A stretch of 64,000 bases of DNA from Leifsonia sp. Root112D2 (GTDB lineage: Bacteria > Actinomycetota > Actinomycetes > Actinomycetales > Microbacteriaceae), in contig NZ_LMCU01000001.1 of assembly GCF_001424905.1 (NCBI RefSeq), positions 861,480 through 925,479 of the forward strand, read 5' to 3'. The translations under genes and the position numbers were made by a program. Shown here one piece after another: positions 25,108-33,635 of the stretch (position 1 is its first letter; each line of letters starts with the position of its first letter). The notes below the pieces were generated by a model that saw only the letters and a list, made by a program, of their open reading frames with translations, had not been told where the DNA came from and ran no database searches.

Positions 25108-25994
25108 CTCAACGGCCTTTCGAGCGAGTAGACAATCAGCAACAGGGTAACGAGAAAACCACAGAGGTAGTTCAGCCAGATGAACCGCTTCCAGCCACGG
25201 TTGGCCGATGCAGACCGCCCATCGGCAACGGCGCGGAACGGGAGGGCCACCACGATATACGGCAAGGCGAGCAGTCCCGCGAGCGGCGCCGGCCACGGGG
25301 TGGCGAGCATCAGCAGGCCCGCCAGCAGCCACGCAGCGATGGCGAAGCGCACGGTCCACGCGGCCCCCATGACGGTGGCGATCGAGCGGATGCCGCCCTC
25401 CCGGTCCGGCATCACATCCTGCACCGCTCCGAACGCATGGCTGGCCACGCCCCACAGGAAGAACGAAACGAGCACAGCCACCAGCGCGGGAGTGACGACG
25501 ACAGCGGCGAGCGCGAGCCCGAACACGGCAGGGCTGACAAAATGCACGCTCGAGGTGACGGAATCGAGGAACGGCTTCTCCTTGAAGCGCAGGCCAGGTA
25601 TCGAGTATGCCGCGACAGCGAAGAGGCTGATCGCCAGCACCACTGCCGAAACCCAGGTTCCCGCGAGCACAAGCACGACCACGAAGGGCACGCACAGCCC
25701 TATCGCCACCACCAGCGTCACACGATGCAGGCCGCGATCGAGCAGCGCGCCCTCGAGGCCGCCCTTGCGCGGATTGGCCAGATCGGATTCGTAGTCGAAG
25801 ACGTCATTGATGCCGTACATGGCGAGGTTGTATGGCACGAGAAAGAAGAGCGTGCCCACGATCAGGGTGGCGTCGAGATGGCCCCGACTGAGATAATACG
25901 CGGCCGCGAAGGGAAAGGCCGTGTTGATCCAGCTCACGGGCCGGGAGGACACCGTCAGCTTCGCGAGCGTGCTCGTGCGCAGGGCGGGGATCAT
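25104..25994 (-). CDS. crtEb: Lycopene elongase/hydratase-type UbiA prenyltransferase
   Basis: This 296-residue membrane prenyltransferase is predicted to add C5 units to lycopene on the way to C50 carotenoids such as decaprenoxanthin. It has the UbiA Asp-rich motif NDVFDYESD near residue 64, a second acidic region DVMPDREGG near 196, and about eight membrane helices. ATG 25994 overlaps the crtYf stop (ATGA); the longer upstream frame is spurious. Presence beside the crtYe/crtYf pair makes the C50 route much more likely than menaquinone synthesis. Confidence 0.88.
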   Translation of the reverse strand: MIPALRTSTLAKLTVSSRPVSWINTAFPFAAAYYLSRGHLDATLIVGTLFFLVPYNLAMYGINDVFDYESDLANPRKGGLEGALLDRGLHRVTLVVAIGLCVPFVVVLVLAGTWVSAVVLAISLFAVAAYSIPGLRFKEKPFLDSVTSSVHFVSPAVFGLALAAVVVTPALVAVLVSFFLWGVASHAFGAVQDVMPDREGGIRSIATVMGAAWTVRFAIAAWLLAGLLMLATPWPAPLAGLLALPYIVVALPFRAVADGRSASANRGWKRFIWLNYLCGFLVTLLLIVYSLERPLR

Positions 25995-26347
25995 GCCGCC
26001 GACCGTTTTCGACTTGCGCCCAACAGGCTCCAAAGGGCAGGCAACACGATGAGTGCCGCGAGGGGATAGGCGAAGTCCTCGATCGGAGCGGCGCCGACGG
26101 AGAGTCTCGAAAGGTGCTGCGGCGCGTACGACATGAGCCCGATTCCTATCATGACGTTGTCGAAGACCGCGGTGAGCGCCATAACGACGACCCCGACAAG
26201 AGTGAATGGCACGACCCATTGGGCGATGGTTCGGCGCGCGCGGTCTTCGCTTCCATCGCGCCTGCGCCGCCTCAGCCGCAGAATCGACAACGCAGCCACG
26301 GCGAGCGACACTGCGAGAAACACCAGACTCAGCCACAGGTAGGTCAT
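25991..26347 (-). CDS. crtYf: Lycopene cyclase subunit, CrtYf/CrtYd type
   Basis: This 118-residue membrane protein has three helices and the cyclase signature NVMIGIGLMSY near residue 65 and PIEDFAYPLAALIVLPALW near 88-106. The PxE-type acidic residue in PIEDF is thought to be catalytic in this family. It forms a heterodimer with the CrtYe product encoded immediately upstream, with which it shares a 4-nt overlap. With CrtEb it would give epsilon- or gamma-type cyclised C50 ends; the ring type cannot be predicted here. Confidence 0.88.
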   Translation of the reverse strand: MTYLWLSLVFLAVSLAVAALSILRLRRRRRDGSEDRARRTIAQWVVPFTLVGVVVMALTAVFDNVMIGIGLMSYAPQHLSRLSVGAAPIEDFAYPLAALIVLPALWSLLGASRKRSAA

Positions 26348-26673
26348 GGGCGCCTTTCGCTGGCTGCGGCACGCATCCGCTCAACGCCGAGGAGAAGAAC
26401 CATGACGAGGTAGCAAAGGAACGTCAGGAAGAACACCTCTTCCAGAGGCAGTTGCGGCGCCAGCAGAATGCCCGTCATGAACGAGGTCTCGCCGCGAAAG
26501 AAGATGCCCAGGCCGATGCCGCACAGGTCCCAGGCGAGAAAGAAGAGCACGCCGAGAACGAGCGTGGCGGTCGCTCGCAGAGCGCCGCGCCAAAAGAAGA
26601 GCCGAAAGCGTCGGTCGAGCAACACCATGCAGCCGAGTCCCCCGAGCAGAACAAGCAGATAGAGCATGCTCAT
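26344..26673 (-). CDS. crtYe: Lycopene cyclase subunit, CrtYe/CrtYc type
   Basis: This 109-residue membrane protein has three helices and the signature DLCGIGLGIFFRGE near residue 50 followed by PLEEVFFLTFLCYL near 74-87, with the PLEE pair matching the catalytic acidic residues of heterodimeric cyclases. ATG 26673 overlaps the crtI stop as ATGA; an upstream extension in this frame covers crtI sequence and is rejected. An internal ATG two codons later is less likely because it breaks the coupling pattern. Confidence 0.87.
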   Translation of the reverse strand: MSMLYLLVLLGGLGCMVLLDRRFRLFFWRGALRATATLVLGVLFFLAWDLCGIGLGIFFRGETSFMTGILLAPQLPLEEVFFLTFLCYLVMVLLLGVERMRAAASERRP

Positions 26674-28268
26674 AGCGGCTCCGGCAGCGCTGTGCTCGAC
26701 GTGTCGCCCCGCAGCCGCTTGATGACCAGCTCCGCGCTGATCAGGCACATCGGAAGACCGACGCCGGGAACCGTGGTGCCGCCCGCGTACAGGAGACCGC
26801 CAACCTTCGATGAGACGTTCCTGCCACGCAGAAACGCGCTCTGGCGCAGGGTGTGTGCGGGCCCGAGCGCGCTGCCCTTCCATGAATTGAGGTCGTTCTC
26901 GAAGTCCGCCGGCCCGATGGTTCGGCGAACCACGATGCGCTCGGCGAGATCAGAGATACCCGCCCAGGTGGCGATCTGTTCGATCACCGTATCCGCCACG
27001 GCCTCCACGAGTTGCGTTCCCGTGCCGGACTCGCCGCCGAAGCCGATCGCTGGATCGGCCGGCACCGGAACCAGTACGAAGAGGTTCTCGTGTTCGGGCG
27101 GGGCTACCGAAGGATCGGTCTCGCTGGGCTTGCACACATAGATGGAGGCCGGATCTGGAACCGACGTCGGCGCGGTGAAGATGCGCGCGAAGTTCTCGTT
27201 CCAGTCCTCAGTGAAGAAGAGGCTGTGGTGGGCAAGCTGAGGGAGCTTGCCACGCACCCCGAGAAGGAGAAGCACCGCACCTGGGCCGGCAACCCGCGAA
27301 TCCCACCATGATTGCGGATAGCTGCGCAGTTGCGGCGGCAACAACTCGGTCTCCGTGTGATGCAGATCCGCAGCCGAGACCACAATTTCGGCGGCCACCT
27401 CGCGCACGGAGCCGTCGGGGTGGGTGACGCTCACCCCGATGACGCGCGGGCGCGTGCCTTGCGTCGTATTGATCGCGGTGACGTGTGCCCCCGTCTCGAT
27501 GCTGACGCCCTCGGTTCGGGCCAATACTGCGATGCTGCGGATGATCTCGCCGAAGCCGCCCATCGGATAGAAGACACCCTGTTCCAGGTCGAGATGACTC
27601 ATCAGGTGGTACATGCTGGGCGTCATCGACGGGGAGGCGCCCAAGAAGACCGCCGGATAGCCGAGCACCTGGCGCAGCCGCGGGTCGCGTACCTGTTTGG
27701 CGATAAGCCTGTCCAGAGGCTGAAGCAGCAGCCGCGCCAGCCTGCCTGCACGTCGAAGCACCTCGCCGACGAAGAGCGGGCTGTATGACGCGAAGGTGCT
27801 GTAGAGAAAGCGCCGCAGCGCAATCCGGTACGCATCGCGAGCGGAATCGAGGTACCGGGCGATGGCGCGGCCTGCTCCAGGCTCGATGCGCTCGAACGCG
27901 CTCAGGTTCGCGTCCTTGTCTCCCACGATGTCCAGCGGTTCTTTCGTGTTCTCAAAGAAAACACGGTAACCAGGGTCGAGTCGACAGAGTTCGAGTTGCT
28001 CGGCGGCGCTGGTTCCCAGCAGCCTGTAGAAGTGCTCGAACACCTCGGGCATGAGGTACCAGGATGGGCCGGTGTCGAAGCGGAAGCCATCGCTCTCCCA
28101 GTTTCCCACCCTGCCGCCCAGCTGACCTCGGGCTTCGAGTACTGTCACCGCCAGGCCCTCGCGGGCGAGCAGGGCGGCAGCGGCCAGCCCGGCGATTCCG
28201 CCGCCGATGACAACGGCGCTGCGCTGCTGCGCGCCGCGGTTCCGCCGTCTCCAGCCTGCGGAGCTCAC
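26670..28268 (-). CDS. crtI: Phytoene desaturase
   Basis: This 532-residue flavoprotein converts phytoene to lycopene. It has the dinucleotide motif VVIGGGIAGLAAAALLAREG near residues 19-38, the CrtI block LEARGQLGGRVGNWESDGF, DTGPSWYLMPEVFEHF, and the C-terminal signature YAGGTTVPGVGLPMCLISAE near 498-517. GTG 28268 overlaps the crtB stop by GTGA; the longer frame upstream would run through crtB. The short basic N-terminus (WRRRNRGAQQR) may help membrane association. Confidence 0.92.
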   Translation of the reverse strand: MSSAGWRRRNRGAQQRSAVVIGGGIAGLAAAALLAREGLAVTVLEARGQLGGRVGNWESDGFRFDTGPSWYLMPEVFEHFYRLLGTSAAEQLELCRLDPGYRVFFENTKEPLDIVGDKDANLSAFERIEPGAGRAIARYLDSARDAYRIALRRFLYSTFASYSPLFVGEVLRRAGRLARLLLQPLDRLIAKQVRDPRLRQVLGYPAVFLGASPSMTPSMYHLMSHLDLEQGVFYPMGGFGEIIRSIAVLARTEGVSIETGAHVTAINTTQGTRPRVIGVSVTHPDGSVREVAAEIVVSAADLHHTETELLPPQLRSYPQSWWDSRVAGPGAVLLLLGVRGKLPQLAHHSLFFTEDWNENFARIFTAPTSVPDPASIYVCKPSETDPSVAPPEHENLFVLVPVPADPAIGFGGESGTGTQLVEAVADTVIEQIATWAGISDLAERIVVRRTIGPADFENDLNSWKGSALGPAHTLRQSAFLRGRNVSSKVGGLLYAGGTTVPGVGLPMCLISAELVIKRLRGDTSSTALPEPL

Positions 28269-29176
28269 GCTGGCGTCCTTTCGGAACCCGTGACGACTAC
28301 CCTTGCCAGCAGACGCACCCTGGTCGCCGCCGGGACGCGCACGCGTGTTCGCATCAGCGAATCGACTGGGGTGCGCCGAATGCGGTGCGTCAGTTCGGCG
28401 AAGAAGTCGTGTGCGGCCCGAACGGCTCTCCTGCACGGCTGCGGCAGCAGCGGGATCGTCACCGCGGCCGCAGCCAGATCGGCCTCGATGTCGGCCACCA
28501 GTTCACGCTTGTGCGATTCGGTGAGATCGCCCTGACAGACACCGGGAAAGTAGCTGCGGCCAAGCTCTTGCCAGTCGGTCGAAAGGTCGCGGAGGAAATT
28601 GATCTTCTGGAATGCTGAGCCGAGTCGTCTCGCACCGTTCTCGAGCTCGGCGCGCTGCCGGGCATCCGGATCGGTGTCGCGCAGAAAGACTCGGAGGCAC
28701 ATCAACCCGACGACCTCGGCCGAGCCATAGATGTACTCACGCAGCTCGGCCTCAGTGAACGCCACCGGGCTCAGATCACGGCGCATGGAGCGAAAGAACG
28801 GTGCGGTGAGATCGGAGTCAATACCGCTGGCCCGCGCCGTCGTGGCGAAGCCATGCACCACGAGGTTCGTGCTGTATCCATGCGCCACGGCGCGTTCGGT
28901 CTCAGCCTCGAGAGCGTCCAGCAGCGCCTGTTGCTCGGTGGCATTCAGTCCCGCCTCCTGCGCGGCACCGTCGACGACCTCGTCGGCGATACGCACGAGA
29001 GCGTAGATGTTCTCGATATGGGGCCGGTCTGCGCGATCCAGCAATCGGCTCGCCCCGGTGAACGAGGTGGAGTACTCGCGAATGACGCGCGCGGAGCTTT
29101 TCTCTGCCGCGCGCGTGTAGAGGCCCAGGTTCGTCGATTCTCGCGCGTCCGGGCACGTCGATGTGGATCTCATCAC
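28265..29176 (-). CDS. crtB: Phytoene synthase
   Basis: This 303-residue enzyme condenses two geranylgeranyl diphosphates to phytoene. The squalene/phytoene synthase signatures are visible: REYSTSF near residue 34, the first Asp-rich region YALVRIADEVVD near 58-69, YIYGSAEVVGLMCLRVF near 150, and the second region LGSAFQKINFLRDLSTD near 185-201. GTG 29176 overlaps the crtE stop; ATG 29173 is one codon later. The C-terminus after 265 is Arg-rich. Confidence 0.92.
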   Translation of the reverse strand: MMRSTSTCPDARESTNLGLYTRAAEKSSARVIREYSTSFTGASRLLDRADRPHIENIYALVRIADEVVDGAAQEAGLNATEQQALLDALEAETERAVAHGYSTNLVVHGFATTARASGIDSDLTAPFFRSMRRDLSPVAFTEAELREYIYGSAEVVGLMCLRVFLRDTDPDARQRAELENGARRLGSAFQKINFLRDLSTDWQELGRSYFPGVCQGDLTESHKRELVADIEADLAAAAVTIPLLPQPCRRAVRAAHDFFAELTHRIRRTPVDSLMRTRVRVPAATRVRLLARVVVTGSERTPA

Positions 29177-30255
29177 GCGGAACGATCCGCGGCGAACCGG
29201 GCGATCTCGGTCAGTTGCCGCTGTAGTTCGGCGGGAAGGTGTGCACTTTCGGCACGCTCAATGGCACTGCGCACATAGTCGTCGATCATGTCCTCGACGA
29301 ATCGGCGTGCCCCACACTGCTCAAGTGCGCCGCGGAGAACTACCCCATCGCTCTCGGTCAGTTCCGCTCGACCCAGCAAGCCGGAAATCGCGTTCCACTG
29401 GCTTGTCGTGCGCGCATAGGCGATGAGGGGGGTCATTTTTCCGCAGCGCAGATCGGTCATGACACTCTTACCCGTCACCTCCGGCGACCCGAAGACACCC
29501 AGCTCGTCGTCGCGCAATTGAAAGGCTATGCCGATGAGGCGCCCGATCTCACCGAGTGAACGCACCGTCTCGGGCGCCGCTCCCGCGAGAATAGCCCCTG
29601 CTTTCAACGGCGTGCTGAACGAGTAATTGGCGGTCTTCATCTCGCACATCTCCAGCACCTGGCCAAGGTCTGCGTGCTCGACGTGCAGACTGAACGCCAC
29701 GTCGGCCAGTTCGCCCGCCGCGGTGACAAAGATGCTCTCGCTCAGGAGGTCAAGTAGGTCAAAGCGTCGTGCCTCCGGCACCTCGATATCGACGATCATT
29801 CGCTGTGCAGCATGAATGAGAAGATCGCCCGCAAGAATCGCGGATGCTTGCCCCCACTGGGCGCTTCGCTCACGATCGATGCCCTGACCTTCAGCACCGG
29901 TCGCAAATAGTCCCGCGAGGTTCGGATGCCCGCGCCGCATGAAGTCCCCGTCGAGCACGTCGTCGTGCAGGAGGAAGGCCGTATGCAGAAGTTCAAGAGC
30001 ACTCGCCACACGCACCACGCTCGCATCCGCCGACTCCCCCTGCGAAGCGGAGAGCTCTCGATAGGTGCTCAGCACCAGAACGGGGCGATGCTTCTTGCCA
30101 CCGATCGCCGCATCCCGGGCAGCGGCCCAGAGCTGACCGTAGCGCACACCGAGATGCGACGCGGCCGCCAGTCGCTCGGTGAAGAACGCATCGATACACG
30201 CCGTTATCTGATCGATCTCCACCGTCCCCGGCAGGGTCGCCGTCGCCATGCTCAC
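29173..30255 (-). CDS. crtE: Geranylgeranyl diphosphate synthase (polyprenyl synthetase)
   Basis: This 360-residue trans-prenyltransferase makes the C20 precursor of carotenoids. The first Asp-rich motif is LLHDDVLDGDFMRRGHP near residues 92-108, and the second is FQLRDDELGVFG near 247. GTG 30255 overlaps the idi stop as GTGA, the pattern used throughout this series; ATG 30249 two codons downstream is the alternative. The chain length of the product is inferred from the operon. Confidence 0.9.
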   Translation of the reverse strand: MSMATATLPGTVEIDQITACIDAFFTERLAAASHLGVRYGQLWAAARDAAIGGKKHRPVLVLSTYRELSASQGESADASVVRVASALELLHTAFLLHDDVLDGDFMRRGHPNLAGLFATGAEGQGIDRERSAQWGQASAILAGDLLIHAAQRMIVDIEVPEARRFDLLDLLSESIFVTAAGELADVAFSLHVEHADLGQVLEMCEMKTANYSFSTPLKAGAILAGAAPETVRSLGEIGRLIGIAFQLRDDELGVFGSPEVTGKSVMTDLRCGKMTPLIAYARTTSQWNAISGLLGRAELTESDGVVLRGALEQCGARRFVEDMIDDYVRSAIERAESAHLPAELQRQLTEIARFAADRSA

Positions 30256-30821
30256 GACGGCACCCCCGCCCGCTGCTCGATCGTCGCCTCCGCATTTCCA
30301 CCGAGGAACGGCAGGAGCTGCGCCTGCAACACCATCCACGGGCTGAAGGCCCAGGGAGTGCGGCGCATGGATTCGGCAAGATCAAGCGGCTCAATCCAGC
30401 GCGTCTCCATGACCTCGCGTGGGCGCGGATCGGGCTCGCTCGCACTGACCGCAAGGTACACCGGGCACATCTCGTTCTCCACGACACCGGCCGCATCTGT
30501 TGCACGGTAGCGAAAGAGGGGCAGCGCAAGCTCGATCTCACTCAGAGTCATGCCAAGTTCATACGCGGCACGAGTGCGCACGGCATTCAGCATTGTTTCG
30601 GCCGGCTGCGGATGGCCACAGAAGGAGTTGGTCCAGACCCCGGGCCACGCCTTCTTGAGCAGCGCGCGTCGGGCGATCAGAACCTGCCCTTCCGCGTTGA
30701 ACACGTAGCACGAGAATGCAAGATGAAGAGGAGTCTCCCGCCCGTGAACGCTGGATTTGTCCGCCGTGCCGATCTCCCTCCCCTCCTCATTGAGGAGCAC
30801 AACCTGTTCACTGCCGATCAT
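30252..30821 (-). CDS. idi: Isopentenyl-diphosphate delta-isomerase, type 1
   Basis: This 189-residue Nudix-fold enzyme interconverts isopentenyl and dimethylallyl diphosphate, balancing substrates for the downstream prenyl enzymes. The catalytic Cys lies in WTNSFCGHPQPAET near residue 66, and the acidic metal-binding residues in RAAYELGM near 91 and VENEMCPVY near 112. It is the first gene of the carotenoid series and has a strong ribosome-binding site, AAAGGAGG, upstream of ATG 30821. The promoter region faces crtR and carries direct repeats. Confidence 0.93.
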   Translation of the reverse strand: MIGSEQVVLLNEEGREIGTADKSSVHGRETPLHLAFSCYVFNAEGQVLIARRALLKKAWPGVWTNSFCGHPQPAETMLNAVRTRAAYELGMTLSEIELALPLFRYRATDAAGVVENEMCPVYLAVSASEPDPRPREVMETRWIEPLDLAESMRRTPWAFSPWMVLQAQLLPFLGGNAEATIEQRAGVPS

Positions 30822-30834
30822 GAGATCCTCCTTT

Positions 30835-30860
30835 TAAATAGCTTGTCTAGTAAATAGCTT
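30835..30860. promoter_or_regulatory. Candidate CrtR operator: two TAAATAGCTT direct repeats
   Basis: TAAATAGCTT occurs at 30835-30844 and 30851-30860, 16 bp apart, in the 73-bp region between idi and the divergent MarR gene. The AT-rich repeats overlap the likely -10 region of the idi promoter, where a repressor would act. Confidence 0.5.
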
Positions 30861-30882
30861 AGCTTGCATCATGCCACAGCAC

Positions 30883-30888
30883 TAGGAT
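30883..30888 (+). promoter_or_regulatory. -10 box TAGGAT, leaderless promoter of the MarR gene
   Basis: TAGGAT ends 6 nt before ATG 30895, choosing it over GTG 30889, which touches the box. Confidence 0.6.
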
Positions 30889-30894
30889 GTGTGC

Positions 30895-31449
30895 ATGCCC
30901 GGACCGCCGAAACCATCGCGTTCAACCCCAGATGCGATGCTGGACCCGCGGGTGATCGACCCACACGAGGAACTGGTCTCATACGAGGGAATGGATCAGG
31001 CGGAGATTTCCCAGATCGTGCGGGTTCTCATTGCCGTGAGGGAATGGCGAGAGGCGGAGCAGCGCCTTCGCTTCGAATCGCGCACCGAGATGAAGCTCAA
31101 CGAAACTGATATGAAGGCATTGAGATTTCTCGTGGCATCGAAGAATCTCGAAGAGAATGTGACGCCGGGTGCCCTGGCCGAGCATCTCAGCATCTCCACG
31201 GCATCGACCACGAAACTGTTGGATCGGCTCGAAACTGCGGGACACATCGAACGCGCGCCACACCCTACGGATCGCCGCGCGCTGACGATTTCCATCACGC
31301 AGAGCACCCATGACGCGGTGCGCGATTCGGTCGGAAAGGTTCATGCGAAGCGATTCGTTGCCGCAGCACGGCTCAGCCCCGACGAGCGCGAAACAGTGAT
31401 TCGCTTTCTCGCCGAGCTCAGCGGCATGGAGACGACCGTCAGCCTCTGA
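30895..31449 (+). CDS. crtR: MarR family regulator, CrtR-like
   Basis: This 184-residue winged-helix regulator has the MarR DNA-binding core VTPGALAEHLSISTASTTKLLDRLE (about residues 86-110, recognition helix ISTASTTKLL) and the wing HPTDRRALTISIT near 120. It is transcribed divergently from the carotenoid genes. In Corynebacterium glutamicum a MarR protein, CrtR, in this same position represses the crt operon and is released by geranylgeranyl diphosphate; the same role is inferred here by gene order and family, not proven by sequence. Its 3' end overlaps the convergent repair gene by 11 bp. Confidence 0.8.
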   Translation: MPGPPKPSRSTPDAMLDPRVIDPHEELVSYEGMDQAEISQIVRVLIAVREWREAEQRLRFESRTEMKLNETDMKALRFLVASKNLEENVTPGALAEHLSISTASTTKLLDRLETAGHIERAPHPTDRRALTISITQSTHDAVRDSVGKVHAKRFVAAARLSPDERETVIRFLAELSGMETTVSL

Positions 31450-31876
31450 TTCGCTCCCAGTCGGCCACCGGTCCAGGCACCACCGAGAACAGCGGATGCG
31501 CCTCGGGCTGGCGAATCTCCCGCCACCTGAGCGCAACCTCAGGACTGCGCCGTTCGAGCTTCGCGCGCAGATGCGACCACTCGTAGGCCACCTGCCCGTC
31601 GGTCACCGCGATCAACGCCACACCGACGGTGCTGGCCACCATCTTCTCGCGATCGAAATGATAGCCACGGGCATCCGCCTCATCAACGATGCCCGCAAGG
31701 TAGGCCGCAGCTGCTCGCTCCGGATGCTCCTGCTCGCTGAAGCGACGCAACTGCGGATGCGCGGTGTACCCCCGGGTGCGCCCGAGAATCACCGCCTGCG
31801 CGAGAAGAGCCTCACGCCAGCACGCGGTCAGTGCCTGCCGATCGAAATATCGCGGATGGAGCGACCAGAGCCTCAC
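31439..31876 (-). CDS. Pyrimidine dimer DNA glycosylase (T4 endonuclease V family)
   Basis: This 145-residue protein resembles the pyrimidine-dimer glycosylase/AP lyase family. Characteristic segments are MRLWSLHPRYFDRQALTACWREALLAQAV at the N-terminus (residues 1-29) and HPQLRRF near 40, then FDREKM near 74. It would remove UV photoproducts. GTG 31876 overlaps the hemD stop as GTGA, so it is coupled to the haem operon. A repair gene for light damage next to porphyrin and carotenoid genes is functionally suggestive. Assignment rests on N-terminal similarity from memory. Confidence 0.72.
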   Translation of the reverse strand: MRLWSLHPRYFDRQALTACWREALLAQAVILGRTRGYTAHPQLRRFSEQEHPERAAAAYLAGIVDEADARGYHFDREKMVASTVGVALIAVTDGQVAYEWSHLRAKLERRSPEVALRWREIRQPEAHPLFSVVPGPVADWERIRG

Positions 31877-32667
31877 TGCGAGGCGTCACCACGCGCGGCC
31901 CGCACGAGCGCGTCGATGAGCGACTCGGCCGAGCGCTCGTCGGCGATCACGTCGACGCGCAGACCGGCGGCGCGGGCATCCTTCGCGGTACGCGGACCAA
32001 TCGCCGCCACGACCGTGCCCTCGGGCACCGGTCCGAGCTGCTGCTGCACCTGTTCGGCGACACTGCCCGAGGTGACCAGGATCGCGTGAACGCGACCGGA
32101 TGCGACGTCCGCCACCACAGCATCCGCCGCCGGCACTCCCACGGTGCGGTAGGCCACCACCGACGACACCTCGTGACCGATGCGCTTGAGCCCCTCGGTG
32201 AGCAGCGGCTTGGCGATCTCGGAGCGCAACGTGAGCACCCGCAACGGCACGACACCCTGTGTCGCGGCCTCCCACTCGGAGAGCAGCCCTCGTGCGGAAT
32301 TGTCTTCGGAGGGGACCAGGTCAACCTTGTATCCGGCGGCAACGAGCGCCGCAGCCGTGGTCTCGCCGACGGCCGCGATGCGGGTCGTCGACGGCACGCT
32401 CGCGCGCCAGGCGGAGATCACGTCAACGGTCGTGGCGCTCGTCACCGTGAGCCAGTCGAAGTCTCCCGCCGCGAGTCGCGCGAGCGCCGCCTCGAGGGCG
32501 GGAGCATCGTGCGTCGGCGCGAAGTTGATCATCGGTGCCACCACCGGGGTGGCCCCCTCGGCGCGCAGATCGGCGGCGACCGTGTCGCCCCACGGTCCGC
32601 CGCGCGGCACCAGCACGCGCCATCCGGCCAACGGTTTGTCAGCGGGGCCCTGCGATCTGGATGTCAC
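31873..32667 (-). CDS. hemD: Uroporphyrinogen-III synthase
   Basis: This 264-residue enzyme closes and inverts ring D of hydroxymethylbilane. HemD proteins are poorly conserved, but the pattern fits: WRVLVPRGGPWGDTVAADL at the N-terminus, DWLTVTSATTVD near 76, IAAVGETTAAAL near 96, and the C-terminal VTSGSVAEQVQQQL and AAIGPRTAKDARAAGLRVDV near 205-245. GTG 32667 overlaps the hemC stop by GTGA, which sets the start well inside a longer frame. Position after hemC makes the call secure. Confidence 0.9.
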   Translation of the reverse strand: MTSRSQGPADKPLAGWRVLVPRGGPWGDTVAADLRAEGATPVVAPMINFAPTHDAPALEAALARLAAGDFDWLTVTSATTVDVISAWRASVPSTTRIAAVGETTAAALVAAGYKVDLVPSEDNSARGLLSEWEAATQGVVPLRVLTLRSEIAKPLLTEGLKRIGHEVSSVVAYRTVGVPAADAVVADVASGRVHAILVTSGSVAEQVQQQLGPVPEGTVVAAIGPRTAKDARAAGLRVDVIADERSAESLIDALVRAARGDASQ

Positions 32668-33635
32668 TGCGCGACACCTCCCACCGGTGCAAGTTGCGCG
32701 GCTCCCGCGGCCAGCAGCTCGGCCACGACGCGCTCGGCCACCTCGGCCGCGACCTCGGCGAGCTGAGCGGCGGCCATGCCGTCGGGCGTGGCCGCGTGCG
32801 AGGAGGTGAGCTTCTGCGTTCCGTCGGCGCTGTAGACCGTCGCGGTGAGAAAGAACAGGCCATCGTCGATCTGGGCGGTCGCGCCGACGGGGGCGGAGCA
32901 TCCGGCCTCGAGACCGGCAAGAACGGCGCGCTCGGCCAGCACCATCGCGTGCGTGGTGACGTGGTTGACGGATGCGAGCGCCTTGGCGAGCGCCCCGTGC
33001 CCGGTCACACCTTCGGTGCGCACCTCGATGGCGAGCGCGCCCTGGCCGGGTGCGGTGGGCCACTGCGACAGCTCGAAGAATTCGGTGACGACCTCGCGTC
33101 GCCCCAGTCGGCCGAGGCCAGCGGCGGCGAGAATCACCGCGTCGAGGCGATCGTCGGCGCCCTCGGCGATGCGGGCCAGTCGGGTGTCGACGTTGCCGCG
33201 AATGTCGACAACCTCGATATCGGGGCGCGCTGCGCGCAGCTGCGCCACACGGCGAGGCGAGCCGGTGCCCACCTTTGACCCCGCGGGCAGGGTCTCGAGC
33301 GTGAGGGCGTCGCGGGCGACGAGCGTGTCGCGCGCATCCGCCCGCTTGGGCACGGCGCCGATGACGAGACCCGGGTGCTCGCCCGTGGGCAGATCCTTGA
33401 GGGAGTGCACGATGAGGTCGCAGTCACCGGCGAGCAGTGACTCGCGCAGCGCACTGGCGAACACGCCGGTGCCACCGAGCTGGCTCAGCGACTCGCGTGA
33501 GGTGTCACCGTGCGTGGTGATCGGCACGAGCTCGACACTCAGGCCGGATGCCTTGGCCACGGCCTCGGCCACGACGCCCGTCTGGGCCATCGCGAGCGCG
33601 CTGCCGCGGGTGCCGATGCGCACGATGTCGGTCAT
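32664..33635 (-). CDS. hemC: Porphobilinogen deaminase (hydroxymethylbilane synthase)
   Basis: This 323-residue enzyme polymerises four porphobilinogens. It begins IVRIGTRGSALAMAQT and has HSLKDLPTGEHPGL near 82, RVAQLRAARPDIEVVDIRGNVDTRL near 125-150, and the dipyrromethane-cofactor Cys in LEAGCSAPVGA near 245. ATG 33635 overlaps the hemH stop as ATGA; the extra upstream residues in the open frame are rejected. It is followed by hemD with another 4-nt overlap. Confidence 0.95.
   Translation of the reverse strand: MTDIVRIGTRGSALAMAQTGVVAEAVAKASGLSVELVPITTHGDTSRESLSQLGGTGVFASALRESLLAGDCDLIVHSLKDLPTGEHPGLVIGAVPKRADARDTLVARDALTLETLPAGSKVGTGSPRRVAQLRAARPDIEVVDIRGNVDTRLARIAEGADDRLDAVILAAAGLGRLGRREVVTEFFELSQWPTAPGQGALAIEVRTEGVTGHGALAKALASVNHVTTHAMVLAERAVLAGLEAGCSAPVGATAQIDDGLFFLTATVYSADGTQKLTSSHAATPDGMAAAQLAEVAAEVAERVVAELLAAGAAQLAPVGGVAQ

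Noticed and set aside
25108..25695. N-terminal extension of the MMPL transporter
   Set aside because: It overlaps the UbiA gene in another frame and lacks membrane character; ATG 25107 overlaps the UbiA stop, as in the rest of the operon.
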